Shown in pieces: positions 36,652-45,132 of a stretch of 64,000 bases of DNA. Numbering within the stretch: the stretch's first letter is position 1; each line of letters begins with the position of its first letter. The DNA is from VRUE01 sp963714155 (GTDB lineage: Bacteria > Actinomycetota > Thermoleophilia > Solirubrobacterales > 70-9): positions 2,480,001-2,544,000 of the forward strand of contig OY970236.1 in assembly GCA_963714155.1 (NCBI GenBank), written 5' to 3'. Made by a program: the position numbers and the translations under genes. The notes under the pieces were generated by a model. That model was not told where the DNA came from and ran no database searches. It worked only from the letters and a program-made list of their open reading frames with translations.

Positions 36652-38211
36652 GTGGGCGAGCGGGACGACCTGGCAGAGCTGCTGGCGCGACGGGGGCTCA
36701 CCGAGGATACGGCGCGCGTAGACGCGATCGAGCGGCGCCACGCCAAGGGCGGTCGCAGCGCCCGCCAGAACATCGAGGACCTCGTCGACCCGGGCTCCTT
36801 CGTCGAGTACGGCCGCTTCGCGATCGCCGCCCAGCGCGGTCGCCGCGAGCTCGATGACCTGATCGCCAACACCCCCGCCGACGGACTGCTCGCCGGCACC
36901 GCACGGATCAACGGCGAGAGCTTCGGCGAGGGCGCCGCCTGCGCGGTCCTCTCCTACGACTACACCGTGCTCGCCGGCACCCAGGGCGCGCTCGGCCACC
37001 GCAAGAAGGACCGGCTCTTCGAGCTGATCGAGCGGATGCGCCTGCCGACGGTCTTCTTCGCCGAGGGTGGCGGTGGCCGGCCCGGCGATACCGACTACCC
37101 CGTCGTCTCGGCGCTCGACACCCGCGCCTTCGCGCTCTGGGCCGGCCTCTCCGGCCTGGTGCCGCGGATCGCCGTCGTCGCCGGCCGCTGCTTCGCCGGC
37201 AACGCCGTGATCGCCGGCTGCGCCGACCTGATCGTCGCCACCGAGAACATCTCGCTCGGCATGGGCGGCCCGGCGATGATCGAGGGTGGCGGGCTGGGCA
37301 AAGTCGACCCGGACGAGGTTGGGCCGATCGAGATGCAAGCGTCAAACGGGGTCGTCGACCTGGTCGTCGCCGACGAGGCCGAGGCGACAGCGGCGACCAA
37401 GCGCCTGCTCGGCTACTTCCAAGGTTCTCTCCCGCCTGGCGAGGCACCCGATCAGGAGGCGCTGCGCGACGCCGTCCCCGAGCGCCAGCGCCGCGCCTAC
37501 TCGGTGCAGCCGATCATCGAGACGCTCGCCGACCCCGGCTCGGCGACCTTCCTGCGCGAGCGCTTCGCCGCCGAGATGGTGACCGCGCTGATCCGCATCG
37601 AGGGCCGGCCGCTGGGCGTGATCGCCAACGACACCCGCCACGTCGCCGGCGCGATCACCAGCGACGCGGCCGACAAGGCGGCACGCTTCCTGCAACTCTG
37701 CGATGCCTTCGACCTGCCGGTCCTCTCGCTGGTCGATACGCCCGGGATGATGGTCGGGCCGCAAGCCGAGGCGACCGGCCTCGTCCGCCACGCCTCCCGC
37801 CTATTGCTCGCCGGCGCGGCGCTGCGCACACCGCTGATCGCCGTCATCCTGCGCCGCGGCTACGGGCTCGGCGCCCAGGCGATGACCGGCGGCAGCATGC
37901 ACGAGCCGCTGCTGACCCTGGCCTGGCCCTCGGCCCACCTCGGCCCGATGGGCCTCGAGGGCGCCGTGCGCCTCGCCCTGCGCAAGGAGCTGGAGGCGAT
38001 CGCCGACGAGGAGGAGCGCGAGCAGCGCGTCCGCGACCTCACCGCCGTCGCCGAAGACAACGCCAAAGCCCTCAACGCCGCCGCCCTCTTCGAGATCGAC
38101 GACGTGATCGACCCGGCCGAGACCCGCTCGCTGATCGCCGCGACGCTCGCCGCCGCTCAGCCGCGCGAGGCCGAGCGGGGCGATCGCCGGCGTTTCATCG
38201 ACGCCTGGTAG
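36652..38211 (+). CDS. Acyl-CoA carboxylase carboxyltransferase (beta) subunit
   Basis: A 519-residue protein of the PccB/AccD family with two crotonase-fold halves. The N-terminal half has SFVEYGRFAIAAQ, VLSYDYTVLAGTQG and FFAEGGGGRPGD. The C-terminal half has VLSLVDTPGMMVG and the LRRGYGLGAQAMTGG oxyanion block. It moves the carboxyl group from biotin to an acyl-CoA (acetyl- or propionyl-). No biotin carboxylase or carrier gene lies in the window, so the partner is elsewhere. The GTG start lacks a strong ribosome site. Confidence 0.88.
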   Translation: MGERDDLAELLARRGLTEDTARVDAIERRHAKGGRSARQNIEDLVDPGSFVEYGRFAIAAQRGRRELDDLIANTPADGLLAGTARINGESFGEGAACAVLSYDYTVLAGTQGALGHRKKDRLFELIERMRLPTVFFAEGGGGRPGDTDYPVVSALDTRAFALWAGLSGLVPRIAVVAGRCFAGNAVIAGCADLIVATENISLGMGGPAMIEGGGLGKVDPDEVGPIEMQASNGVVDLVVADEAEATAATKRLLGYFQGSLPPGEAPDQEALRDAVPERQRRAYSVQPIIETLADPGSATFLRERFAAEMVTALIRIEGRPLGVIANDTRHVAGAITSDAADKAARFLQLCDAFDLPVLSLVDTPGMMVGPQAEATGLVRHASRLLLAGAALRTPLIAVILRRGYGLGAQAMTGGSMHEPLLTLAWPSAHLGPMGLEGAVRLALRKELEAIADEEEREQRVRDLTAVAEDNAKALNAAALFEIDDVIDPAETRSLIAATLAAAQPREAERGDRRRFIDAW

Positions 38212-38214
38212 GAG

Positions 38215-38448
38215 TCAGGCAGCGAGGCGGCTGCGCAGCAGGGACTTGCCCTGTTCGGCGCCCTTGCGACTCGTTTCCTGGGCACGACGGAAAAGCGCGG
38301 CCAACTCCGTGTCGCCCTCGCGATCGGCGTCCTCGATGTAGGTCTCGAGTCGCAGCACGTTGCTGAGGCACTGCTCGACGAACCAGATGACGTTGTACTC
38401 CTTGTCCATCGTGCCGGTGATCTCTCCGGCCTCCTGCAAGATCGCCAT
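38215..38448 (-). CDS. Small helical protein linked to a ferritin-like gene
   Basis: A 77-residue protein starting at ATG 38448, with AGGAGG four bases upstream. It is almost wholly helical and charged (CLSNVLRLETYIEDADREGD, then LFRRAQETSRKGAEQGKSLL) with a single Cys. It follows the ferritin-like gene by 68 bases on the same strand and may be a partner of it. No named family is recognised. Confidence 0.65.
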   Translation of the reverse strand: MAILQEAGEITGTMDKEYNVIWFVEQCLSNVLRLETYIEDADREGDTELAALFRRAQETSRKGAEQGKSLLRSRLAA

Positions 38449-38516
38449 GTCTCCTCCTCGAGTGGTTTGGTCGGTCCCCACGGCTACCCGCTGCGCAGCC
38501 GCCAAACCCGCCCGGC

Positions 38517-39029
38517 TCAGGCGAGCCCCTCGATCTCGTACTCGCGCAGGAAGCCCTCGAAGAGGCGGCGATGCGCCTGCTCGTCGTGGAGGATGTCGAT
38601 CACCATGTCCTGGGTGACCGGGTCGATCTGGTCGGTCTCCTCGACGATCCGCGTGTAGTGCTCGATCGCGCCGGTCTCGGCTTTGATCACACCGCGGATG
38701 ATGTGGACGACGTCGGTCTGCTCATCGCCGGGCTGCAGAAACGACTGCTCGGCGGCAAAGGCCAGTGAGCCGGGGACGACCCCGTAGAGCTCCTTGATCC
38801 GCTTGGCGAAGAGCCGTGCGTGGCCGAGCTCCTCTTCGACGTCGGTCTCGAGCGACTGCTTGATCTCCTGCGCGCGCACGCCGTCGAGGTTGGTCGAGGC
38901 GGCGAGGTAGCTCATCACCGTCTCGATCTCCATCCAGTAAGCCTTGCTCAGCAGCTCAACGACGTGCTGCCGCTTCTCCGCATTGACGCCGTCGAAGATG
39001 CCCTTGCTGGGACTGGTGCTGGACTCCAT
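38517..39029 (-). CDS. Ferritin-like diiron protein
   Basis: A 170-residue four-helix protein. The carboxylate pattern is MEIETVMSYL, DVEEELGHARLFAKR (Glu plus ExxH), IKAETGAIEHY and LHDEQAHRRLF (ExxH), matching ferritin-like/bacterioferritin diiron sites. The start ATG 39029 is chosen for GAGGAG upstream and because the longer frame adds unrelated sequence. It probably stores or oxidises iron, or protects against peroxide. Confidence 0.85.
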   Translation of the reverse strand: MESSTSPSKGIFDGVNAEKRQHVVELLSKAYWMEIETVMSYLAASTNLDGVRAQEIKQSLETDVEEELGHARLFAKRIKELYGVVPGSLAFAAEQSFLQPGDEQTDVVHIIRGVIKAETGAIEHYTRIVEETDQIDPVTQDMVIDILHDEQAHRRLFEGFLREYEIEGLA

Positions 39030-39144
39030 GTTGCCTCGCTCCTCGTTCGCTTGCAGGTGTGCTTTCGCTACCCTGAGCGGGGCAGCTGCAATCGCGATTG
39101 GCGTAAGCTGAAGAAGAGAAGTACGCTCCACCGGGAGGGACCAA

Positions 39145-39486
39145 ATGCCTAGCGAGCAACGCGAAATCGCCGATGGAACTCTGGTCGTTCGCAGTCAGGA
39201 GAACGGCGAGAATCGCGTGATCGCCTTTGCCGGCGAGCTCGACCTGGCCAACGCTGGAACCGCCGAGAGCGCACTGGAGAACTCGCTCGCGGACTCCACG
39301 CCGGTGATCGTCGACATGCGCGAGCTCGAGTTCATCGACTCGACCGGAATCGCCCTGCTCGTCTCCACCCTGAGCCGCAACAAAGGCGAGACCAAGGTCA
39401 GCTTCATCCCCAGCGACTTCCCCGCCGTAACCCGGGTGCTCGAGCTGACCGGGCTCGCCGAGCGCCTGCCGCTGGCCGAGGCCTAA
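39145..39486 (+). CDS. STAS domain anti-sigma factor antagonist
   Basis: A 113-residue SpoIIAA/RsbV-like protein. It has the core FAGELDLANAGTAES and the phosphorylation block LEFIDSTGIALLVS with the target Ser. It should bind an anti-sigma kinase when unphosphorylated and release a stress sigma factor. The kinase and sigma are not in the window. GGGAGG lies six bases before the ATG. Confidence 0.9.
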   Translation: MPSEQREIADGTLVVRSQENGENRVIAFAGELDLANAGTAESALENSLADSTPVIVDMRELEFIDSTGIALLVSTLSRNKGETKVSFIPSDFPAVTRVLELTGLAERLPLAEA

Positions 39487-40250
39487 TCGCGCAGGCGATA
39501 GCCCTGCGAGAAGAGGCGCAGGTTGAGCGCGAAGAGGGCGCCGGTGGCGGCGGTGAGCGCCAGCAGCGAGAGCGGGATGCTGACTTCGCTGAAGCCGACG
39601 AAGCCGTAGCGGATCAGGTTGATCATGTAGTAGATCGGGTTGAAGTGGGTCAGCGTCTCGAACGGCTGCGGCAGCAGCGTCGCCGAGTAGAAGACGCCGC
39701 CGAGGAAGATCAGCGGCGTCAAGACGAAGGTCTGGACGAAGGCGACGTCGTCGAACTGCTCCGCCCGCACGCCGGTCAGCACCCCGAGCTGGGAGAAAAA
39801 GAAGCCGACCAGGAACAGCGACGGGACCAGCACCAGGATGTGGTCGACCGGCAGGTCGACCAGTAGCGAGGCGGCGATGAAGGTCAGGCCGGCGACGATC
39901 AGACCGCGCATGAAGCCGCCGAAAGTGAAGGCGAGCAGCAACTCCAGCGGTGAGGCCGGCGAGGAGAGCTGGTCCTGGATCGCTCCCTGGAACTTCTGCT
40001 GCAGGATCGAGGAGGAGTTGTTGGCGAAGGCGTTGATCGCGAACGACATCATGATCAGGCCGGGGATGACGAAGACGACGTAATCGATCCCGTGCAGCTG
40101 TTTGATCCGCGAGCCGAGGGCGGCGCCGAAGACCGAGATGTAGAGGAAGGTTTCCAGCAGCGGCGCGCCCAGCGTCTGCTTCTTGATCTTCATGAAGCGG
40201 TTGACCTCACGGCGCCAGAGCGTCGCGAAGCGAATCTGGGCGGGGCTCAC
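39483..40250 (-). CDS. ABC-2 type exporter permease
   Basis: A 255-residue permease with six transmembrane segments of the ABC-2 family (YadH/NodJ-like): IPGLIMMSFAINAFANNSSS, DQLSSPASPLELLLAF, and TPLIFLGGVFYSATLLPQPF. The GTG start overlaps the ATPase stop by four bases. It exports an unknown small molecule or lipid-linked product. Confidence 0.88.
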   Translation of the reverse strand: MSPAQIRFATLWRREVNRFMKIKKQTLGAPLLETFLYISVFGAALGSRIKQLHGIDYVVFVIPGLIMMSFAINAFANNSSSILQQKFQGAIQDQLSSPASPLELLLAFTFGGFMRGLIVAGLTFIAASLLVDLPVDHILVLVPSLFLVGFFFSQLGVLTGVRAEQFDDVAFVQTFVLTPLIFLGGVFYSATLLPQPFETLTHFNPIYYMINLIRYGFVGFSEVSIPLSLLALTAATGALFALNLRLFSQGYRLRD

Positions 40251-41017
40251 GGAGTAACTACCTCGGCATGGGAGCGGGAAAGCTCTTTACGACCGACCAG
40301 AGCAAGGTAGGCATCCTCGAGGCTATCGACGCCGAAGCGGGCGGCGAGCTCCGAGCTGGTCCCCCTGCCAACGATCTGGCCTTCGTTGATGAAGGCGATC
40401 CGGTCGCAGAGCTGTTCGGCCTCCTCGAGGTAGTGCGTGGTCAGCAGGATCGACGTCCCCTCCTGGTTGATCCGCTGCACGTAGTGCCAGAGCTCCAGCC
40501 GCAGCTCGACGTCGACCCCGGCGGTGGGCTCGTCGAGGATCAGCAACCGCGGCCGGTGCATCATCGCCCGGGCAAGGATCAGCCGCCGCTTCATCCCACC
40601 CGACAGCGTGCGCGTGCGTTCGTCGCGCTTCTCGGTCAGCGAGAAGGTCTCGAGCAGCTCGTCGGTGCGCTGGCGCCGCTCGCGCTTGGGCATGCCGAAG
40701 TAACCGGCGTGGTAGTCGAGCGTCTCGGCGACGGTGAGGAACCAGTCGAGGTTGGGCTCCTGCGGCGCCAGCCCGACCGCCTGGCGAGCCTCGCCGTAGT
40801 CGCCGGTGGCGTCGTGGCCGAAGACGTGGATCGAGCCACCGGTCGGCTGCGCCAGCCCGGTCGTGCAGTGGATCAGCGTCGACTTGCCCGCCCCGTTGGG
40901 GCCGAGCAGGCCGAACAGCTCGCCCTGCTCGATCTGCAGGGAGACGCCGCGCAGCGCCTCCACCCCGGTGGGGTAGCGCTTGGCCAGATCCTCGATCTTC
41001 AGGGCCGCCTCAGGCAC
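40247..41017 (-). CDS. ABC-2 type exporter ATPase
   Basis: A 256-residue ATPase: Walker A GPNGAGKST, the Q-loop block GLAPQEPNLDWFLT, LSGGMKRRLILARAMMH and Walker B LLILDEPTAGVD. It is of the YadG type and forms an exporter with the next gene. TAGGTT lies seven bases before the GTG start (leaderless). Confidence 0.9.
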   Translation of the reverse strand: MPEAALKIEDLAKRYPTGVEALRGVSLQIEQGELFGLLGPNGAGKSTLIHCTTGLAQPTGGSIHVFGHDATGDYGEARQAVGLAPQEPNLDWFLTVAETLDYHAGYFGMPKRERRQRTDELLETFSLTEKRDERTRTLSGGMKRRLILARAMMHRPRLLILDEPTAGVDVELRLELWHYVQRINQEGTSILLTTHYLEEAEQLCDRIAFINEGQIVGRGTSSELAARFGVDSLEDAYLALVGRKELSRSHAEVVTP

Positions 41018-41048
41018 GGCGTCAAACCTAGAGGACGGCCAGTTCCGA

Positions 41049-41897
41049 CTAGCGGGCCGCGCGGTCGAGTTCGCGGTTCATCACCCGCATGACCAGGGTG
41101 TAAGGGGGGGAGAACTTGCGCTGCAGCCAGTGCAGGAAGCGGCCGTCGGGGGAGGTGAAGACCATGTAGCGGTTCTTCTCGATCGCCTCGATGATCTTCT
41201 CGGCGACGCTCTCGGGAGTGACGGCGCGCCGCTCGAAGAGCGCGATCAGCTTGCGTATTTTGGGGTTGTCGCGGTCGACCCCGACAATGTCGACGGTGCC
41301 GACCAGCGGCGTCTTGACTGCACCCGGGCAGACCAGGCTGACGCCGATGCGGTTCTTGCGCAAATCGAAGCGCAGCACCTCGGAGACGCCGCGCAGGCCG
41401 AACTTGGCGGCGCTGTAGGGAGCGTGCCAGGGCAGGCCGAAGAGCCCCGCGACCGAGGAGACGTTGACGACGTGACCGCCGCGGCGGGCCTCGATCATCG
41501 GCGGCACGAAGCACTCGAGCACGCTGATCGGCCCCATCAGGTCAATGTCGATCGTGCGCCGCCAGTGCTCGTGTTCGAGCTGCTCGATTTTGCCCCAGGT
41601 CGAGATCCCGGCGATGTTCATGACCACGTCCATGCTGGGCGCAATCGCGTGCACTTCCGCAGCGAAGGCGACCACCGCCTCGTGATCGACGAGGTCGACC
41701 GCGGCAAAGTGCGACACGGTCCCCCCCGCGTCGCGGATCTCGGCGGCGACCTGCTCGAGTCCCTCGCCATTGCGGTCGGTGAGAAAGAGCTCGGCGCCGC
41801 GGTTCGCGGCGGCTATCGCCGTCGAGCGGCCGATGCCGCTGGCGGCCCCGGTGATCAGGCAGCGCTTGCCGCGCAGATCGCGGACGCCCAGCTTCAC
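41049..41897 (-). CDS. Short-chain dehydrogenase/reductase
   Basis: A 282-residue SDR with the cofactor motif TGAASGIGR, NIAG (structural), catalytic Ser in VNVSSVAG, and YSAAK (Tyr and Lys). The basic-free Asp after beta-2 (FLTDRN) favours NAD(H). A C-terminal extension (LHWLQRKFSPPYTLVMRVM) is hydrophobic and may bind the membrane. It is co-translated with the CMD protein upstream (GTGA overlap), suggesting a catabolic or steroid/lipid substrate. Confidence 0.9.
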   Translation of the reverse strand: MKLGVRDLRGKRCLITGAASGIGRSTAIAAANRGAELFLTDRNGEGLEQVAAEIRDAGGTVSHFAAVDLVDHEAVVAFAAEVHAIAPSMDVVMNIAGISTWGKIEQLEHEHWRRTIDIDLMGPISVLECFVPPMIEARRGGHVVNVSSVAGLFGLPWHAPYSAAKFGLRGVSEVLRFDLRKNRIGVSLVCPGAVKTPLVGTVDIVGVDRDNPKIRKLIALFERRAVTPESVAEKIIEAIEKNRYMVFTSPDGRFLHWLQRKFSPPYTLVMRVMNRELDRAAR

Positions 41898-42448
41898 AGC
41901 CTTGCCTCGAAGTCGGGCTCGACCTCGAGCGAGTTGAGGGTCATCGCCAGCATCTCGTAGTGGCCGATCAGCATGCAGAGCTCGATCAGCCGCACCTCAT
42001 CGAGCTCCTTCGCCAGCTGGGCCCAGAGCTCGTCGCCGATCCGGTCGCCGGCGTGCAGCTCGTCGGCCGCTCGCAGCAGCAGCGTGCGGCGCTCGGACCA
42101 GCCCTCGGCGTCGGGGCCCTGACGAACGCGACCGATCTCCTCGTCGCTGAGGCCAACGCGACGCGCCATGCGCTCGTGCTGCACCCACTCATACATGCTG
42201 CCGGTGTTGTGGGCGACGCGCAGGATCACCAGCTCGGTCTCCTCACGGGGAAGCTTGCCGCCGGGCATCAGGGCGCCGGCGAACCAGAGCCAGCGGCGGA
42301 AGAGGCCGCGATGGCGGCCGAGCGTGGTGAAGATGTGCGGCGGCCGGCCGCGGGTGGCGACCCCGGCCAGCTTGGCGATGGCGAAGTTGACCCAGCCGAG
42401 CTGCCGTCGGTCGCCGGGTGCGATGCGCGGTCCGCTGGAGGCTGCCAT
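41894..42448 (-). CDS. Carboxymuconolactone decarboxylase family protein
   Basis: A 184-residue AhpD-like helical protein: LPREETELVILRVAHNTGSMYEWVQHERMARRVGLSDEEI is the family core. The CxxC pair of AhpD peroxidases is absent (NTGS in its place), so it is closer to true decarboxylases or the non-redox subgroup. TACGGT lies ten bases before the ATG. It forms an operon with the SDR. Confidence 0.85.
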   Translation of the reverse strand: MAASSGPRIAPGDRRQLGWVNFAIAKLAGVATRGRPPHIFTTLGRHRGLFRRWLWFAGALMPGGKLPREETELVILRVAHNTGSMYEWVQHERMARRVGLSDEEIGRVRQGPDAEGWSERRTLLLRAADELHAGDRIGDELWAQLAKELDEVRLIELCMLIGHYEMLAMTLNSLEVEPDFEARL

Positions 42449-42558
42449 TAGGTCCCGGACCGTACCCGAGCCAGTAACTATCCGCTCCGCTGTTCCTTTC
42501 CCCCATCATCTAGGGCAAATGCACAGCGGAGCGATGCGCGACGGCATAGGCTGAGCCG

Positions 42559-43425
42559 GTGCCCGGTCCGCTGCTCGCAGTCGACACGCCCTCGCTGCTC
42601 TTTCGCGCCTTCTACGCGCTTCCCGACTCGATCGTCGGCAGTGACGGCAAGCCGGTCAACGCCCTGCTCGGCACCGCCAACCTGATCCTGCGCGAGATCG
42701 AGCTGCACCAGCCGCGCGCCGTCGTCCTCTGCTTCGGGCCGGACGCAGCCTCCTACCGGACCGAGCTCTACCCCGCCTACCACGCCGAGCGTGAGGCGGC
42801 GATGCCCGATGACCTCTCGCCCCAGTTCGCCGCCGCCCGCGATTTCTTCGAGGCCTTTGGCTGGACCGTGGCGACCAGCGACGATCTCGAGGCCGACGAC
42901 CTGCTCGGCACCTACGCCCGCCACGAGGCCGAGGCCGGCGGCCGTGCGTTGCTGATGACCGGCGACCGCGACATGTACCAGTGCGCCGACGAGCGGGTCA
43001 CCGTCCTCTACGTCAAGACCGGCGGCAAAGGCAAAGGGGCCGAAGCGGTCGGACCGGCGGAGGTCGAGGAGCGCTACGGAATCGGGCCCGAGCTCGTCCC
43101 CGACTTCATCGCCCTGCGCGGTGACCCCTCCGACGGCCTGCCCGGCGCCAAGGGCGTCGGCCCGAAGACCGCGGCCGAACTGCTGCGCCGCCACGGCTCG
43201 CTCGAGGGAGTGCTGGAGAACGCGATCCGCGAGCATCGCCCCGCCCTGCGCGCCTCGCTGATCGATTCAGCTGACGACCTTCGCGCCTTCAAGGACATCG
43301 CCACCCTGCGCGACGCCGGCGTCAAGCCGCCGGGAGACCGGGAGACTGACTGGGCAGGCGCCGCCAAGGCCGCCCACGATCGCGGCATGAACCGGCTCGC
43401 GGAAAGGCTCCTGGCCGAAGCCTGA
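42559..43425 (+). CDS. 5'-3' exonuclease (DNA polymerase I N-terminal-like)
   Basis: A 288-residue stand-alone flap exonuclease homologue. The metal-binding acidic residues appear in LLAVDTPSLLFRAFYA, YPAYHAEREAAMPDDL, DDLEADDLLG and MTGDRDMYQ, and a helix-hairpin-helix follows (LPGAKGVGPKTAAELL). It removes RNA primers or 5' flaps. TAGGCT is six bases before the GTG start. Confidence 0.92.
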   Translation: MPGPLLAVDTPSLLFRAFYALPDSIVGSDGKPVNALLGTANLILREIELHQPRAVVLCFGPDAASYRTELYPAYHAEREAAMPDDLSPQFAAARDFFEAFGWTVATSDDLEADDLLGTYARHEAEAGGRALLMTGDRDMYQCADERVTVLYVKTGGKGKGAEAVGPAEVEERYGIGPELVPDFIALRGDPSDGLPGAKGVGPKTAAELLRRHGSLEGVLENAIREHRPALRASLIDSADDLRAFKDIATLRDAGVKPPGDRETDWAGAAKAAHDRGMNRLAERLLAEA

Positions 43426-43455
43426 GCGCAGCTCCGTGGTACTACTTCGATCGTC

Positions 43456-44253
43456 TTGATCGAAGCGAGCCCGGACAAGATCGTCGACCTCTCGGTCACC
43501 CTCTCCGAGCATCTGCCGGCGACCTGGCCCGAGCACATGCCTTTCGCCCACAAGAACTGGAGCTGGTTCGAGGAGGATGAGCTGCCGACCGGGGCCTGCA
43601 GCTGCTCGCTCGGCCCCTACGTCACCCACTTCTTCATCCTCGACGAGCACGCGGGCACCCACGTCGACGCGCCGAGCCACTACTTCGCGCCGCCGAAATC
43701 GGGGCTGCCGAATGCAGAGCCGCTGGGCGAAGTCAATGCCGAGAAGCTCGACCTCTCGAAGCTGATCGGCCCGGCCGCGGTCGTCGACCTCCGCCACCTC
43801 GACGGCGAGGCCGAGCCCGGCGCCAGTCCGGCGATCACCGTCGCCCACCTCGAAGCCTGGGAGGCCGAGCACGGCCGCTTCCAGCCCGGCGAGATCGCGC
43901 TGCTGCTGACCGGCTGGTCCAAGCACTATGTAAAGGGCGAGGCCGGCCGCGCCTTCCTGCACGAGCCGGTCGTCCTGCAATCGCGCCCCGCCTGGCCGGC
44001 GCCGGAGGCCGCCGTCGCCGTCTTCCTGCACGAGCGCGGCGTCGGCACGATCGGCATCGACGCCCCCAGCATGGGCTCCGCCGAGGAGGGCAACGAAGTC
44101 CACCGCGCCGGCCTCAGCCGTGAAATGGCCTTTATCGAGGGCCTGACCAACCTCGACCGCCTGCCCGCCCGCGGCGCCTCCTTCGTCTTCCTCCCACTCA
44201 AGATCGCCACCGCCAGCGGCGCCCCCGGCCGCGCGATCGCCGTGCTGCCTTAG
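43456..44253 (+). CDS. Cyclase family protein (kynurenine formamidase-like)
   Basis: A 265-residue protein of the cyclase family (PF04199). The signature HAGTHVDAPSH supplies metal ligands, and LLLTGWSKHY and GIDAPSMG are further family blocks. Members hydrolyse N-formylkynurenine or act on polyketides and hydroxy acids. The start is TTG 43456, 30 bases after the exonuclease gene, so co-transcription is likely. Confidence 0.85.
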   Translation: MIEASPDKIVDLSVTLSEHLPATWPEHMPFAHKNWSWFEEDELPTGACSCSLGPYVTHFFILDEHAGTHVDAPSHYFAPPKSGLPNAEPLGEVNAEKLDLSKLIGPAAVVDLRHLDGEAEPGASPAITVAHLEAWEAEHGRFQPGEIALLLTGWSKHYVKGEAGRAFLHEPVVLQSRPAWPAPEAAVAVFLHERGVGTIGIDAPSMGSAEEGNEVHRAGLSREMAFIEGLTNLDRLPARGASFVFLPLKIATASGAPGRAIAVLP

Positions 44254-44305
44254 CGAAGCGAGAGTTGACCCCCCTATAAGTGGGTCAACTCTCGCTTCGG
44301 TTTTT
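44254..44305 (+). terminator. Intrinsic terminator of the cyclase gene
   Basis: A perfect 18-base stem (44254-44271 with 44282-44299, starting CGAAGCGAGAGTTGACCC) with a 10-base loop is followed by GTTTTTC. It begins directly after the stop codon. Confidence 0.9.
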
Positions 44306-44329
44306 CAGACCAATGCTCCGCGCTTCCTC

Positions 44330-45082
44330 TCAGGCTCGGTGCTCCGGATTCGGGAAGTCGGTGCGGCAGCCGGCGTCCCAGGCGGTGCGCTGGTTGCCGT
44401 GGGCGGGGATGCCGCCGGCGTCCTTGAGCAGGCGCGCCAGGTGCAGCATGTTCCAGGCGGCGAAGGTGGTGTTGCGGTTGGTGAAGTCGTTCTCCGGCCC
44501 GCCCGAGCCCTCGTCGAGGTATGACGGGCCCGGGCCCGCCTCACCGATCCAACCCGCGTCAGCCTGCGGCGGGATCGTGTAGCCGAGGTGCTGCAGCGAG
44601 TAGAGCGTGTTCATCGCGCAGTGCTTGACCCCGTCCTCGTTGCCGGTCACCAGACAGCCGCCGACGCGGCCGTAGTAGGCGTACTGGCCGGCGTCGTTGA
44701 GCAGGTGCGAGTTGCCGTAGAGCCGCTCGACGATCTGGGTCGCGACCGAGGACTTCTCCCCCAGCCAGATCGACATGCCGAGCACGAGGATGTCGGCGGC
44801 CATCACCTGCTCGAAGATCGCCGGCCACTCGTCGCGCTCCCAGCCGTGTTCGGTCATGTCGGGCCAGACGCCGGTAGCGATCTCGCGATCGACGGCGCGG
44901 ATGCACTCGACCGCCACCCCGTTGCGGCGCATGATCTCCATCGAGATGTCGATCAGCCCCTGCGTATTGGAAACCTCGGGACTGCGCTTCAGCGTGCAGT
45001 TGATGAAGAGGGCGCGCAAGTCCGAGTAGTCGGTCTCACTGCTCTCGCACAGCTTCGCCTGCACCTCGGTCAACTCGGTCAT
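44330..45082 (-). CDS. Flavodoxin/NADPH-dependent FMN reductase-like protein
   Basis: A 250-residue protein. The fold starts with LRALFINCTLKRSPEVSNT (phosphate-binding loop) and continues with ILVLGMSIWLGEKSS and GGCLVTGNEDGVKH, as in the flavodoxin family of NAD(P)H-dependent FMN reductases. AGGAGAG stands just before the ATG at 45082. The substrate is unknown; quinone or nitro-compound reduction is plausible. Confidence 0.85.
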   Translation of the reverse strand: MTELTEVQAKLCESSETDYSDLRALFINCTLKRSPEVSNTQGLIDISMEIMRRNGVAVECIRAVDREIATGVWPDMTEHGWERDEWPAIFEQVMAADILVLGMSIWLGEKSSVATQIVERLYGNSHLLNDAGQYAYYGRVGGCLVTGNEDGVKHCAMNTLYSLQHLGYTIPPQADAGWIGEAGPGPSYLDEGSGGPENDFTNRNTTFAAWNMLHLARLLKDAGGIPAHGNQRTAWDAGCRTDFPNPEHRA

Positions 45083-45132
45083 CGCTCTCCTTCGCCCGTG
45101 GGTTTCGCGGGCAGTCTATGAGCGCCCGAAGG

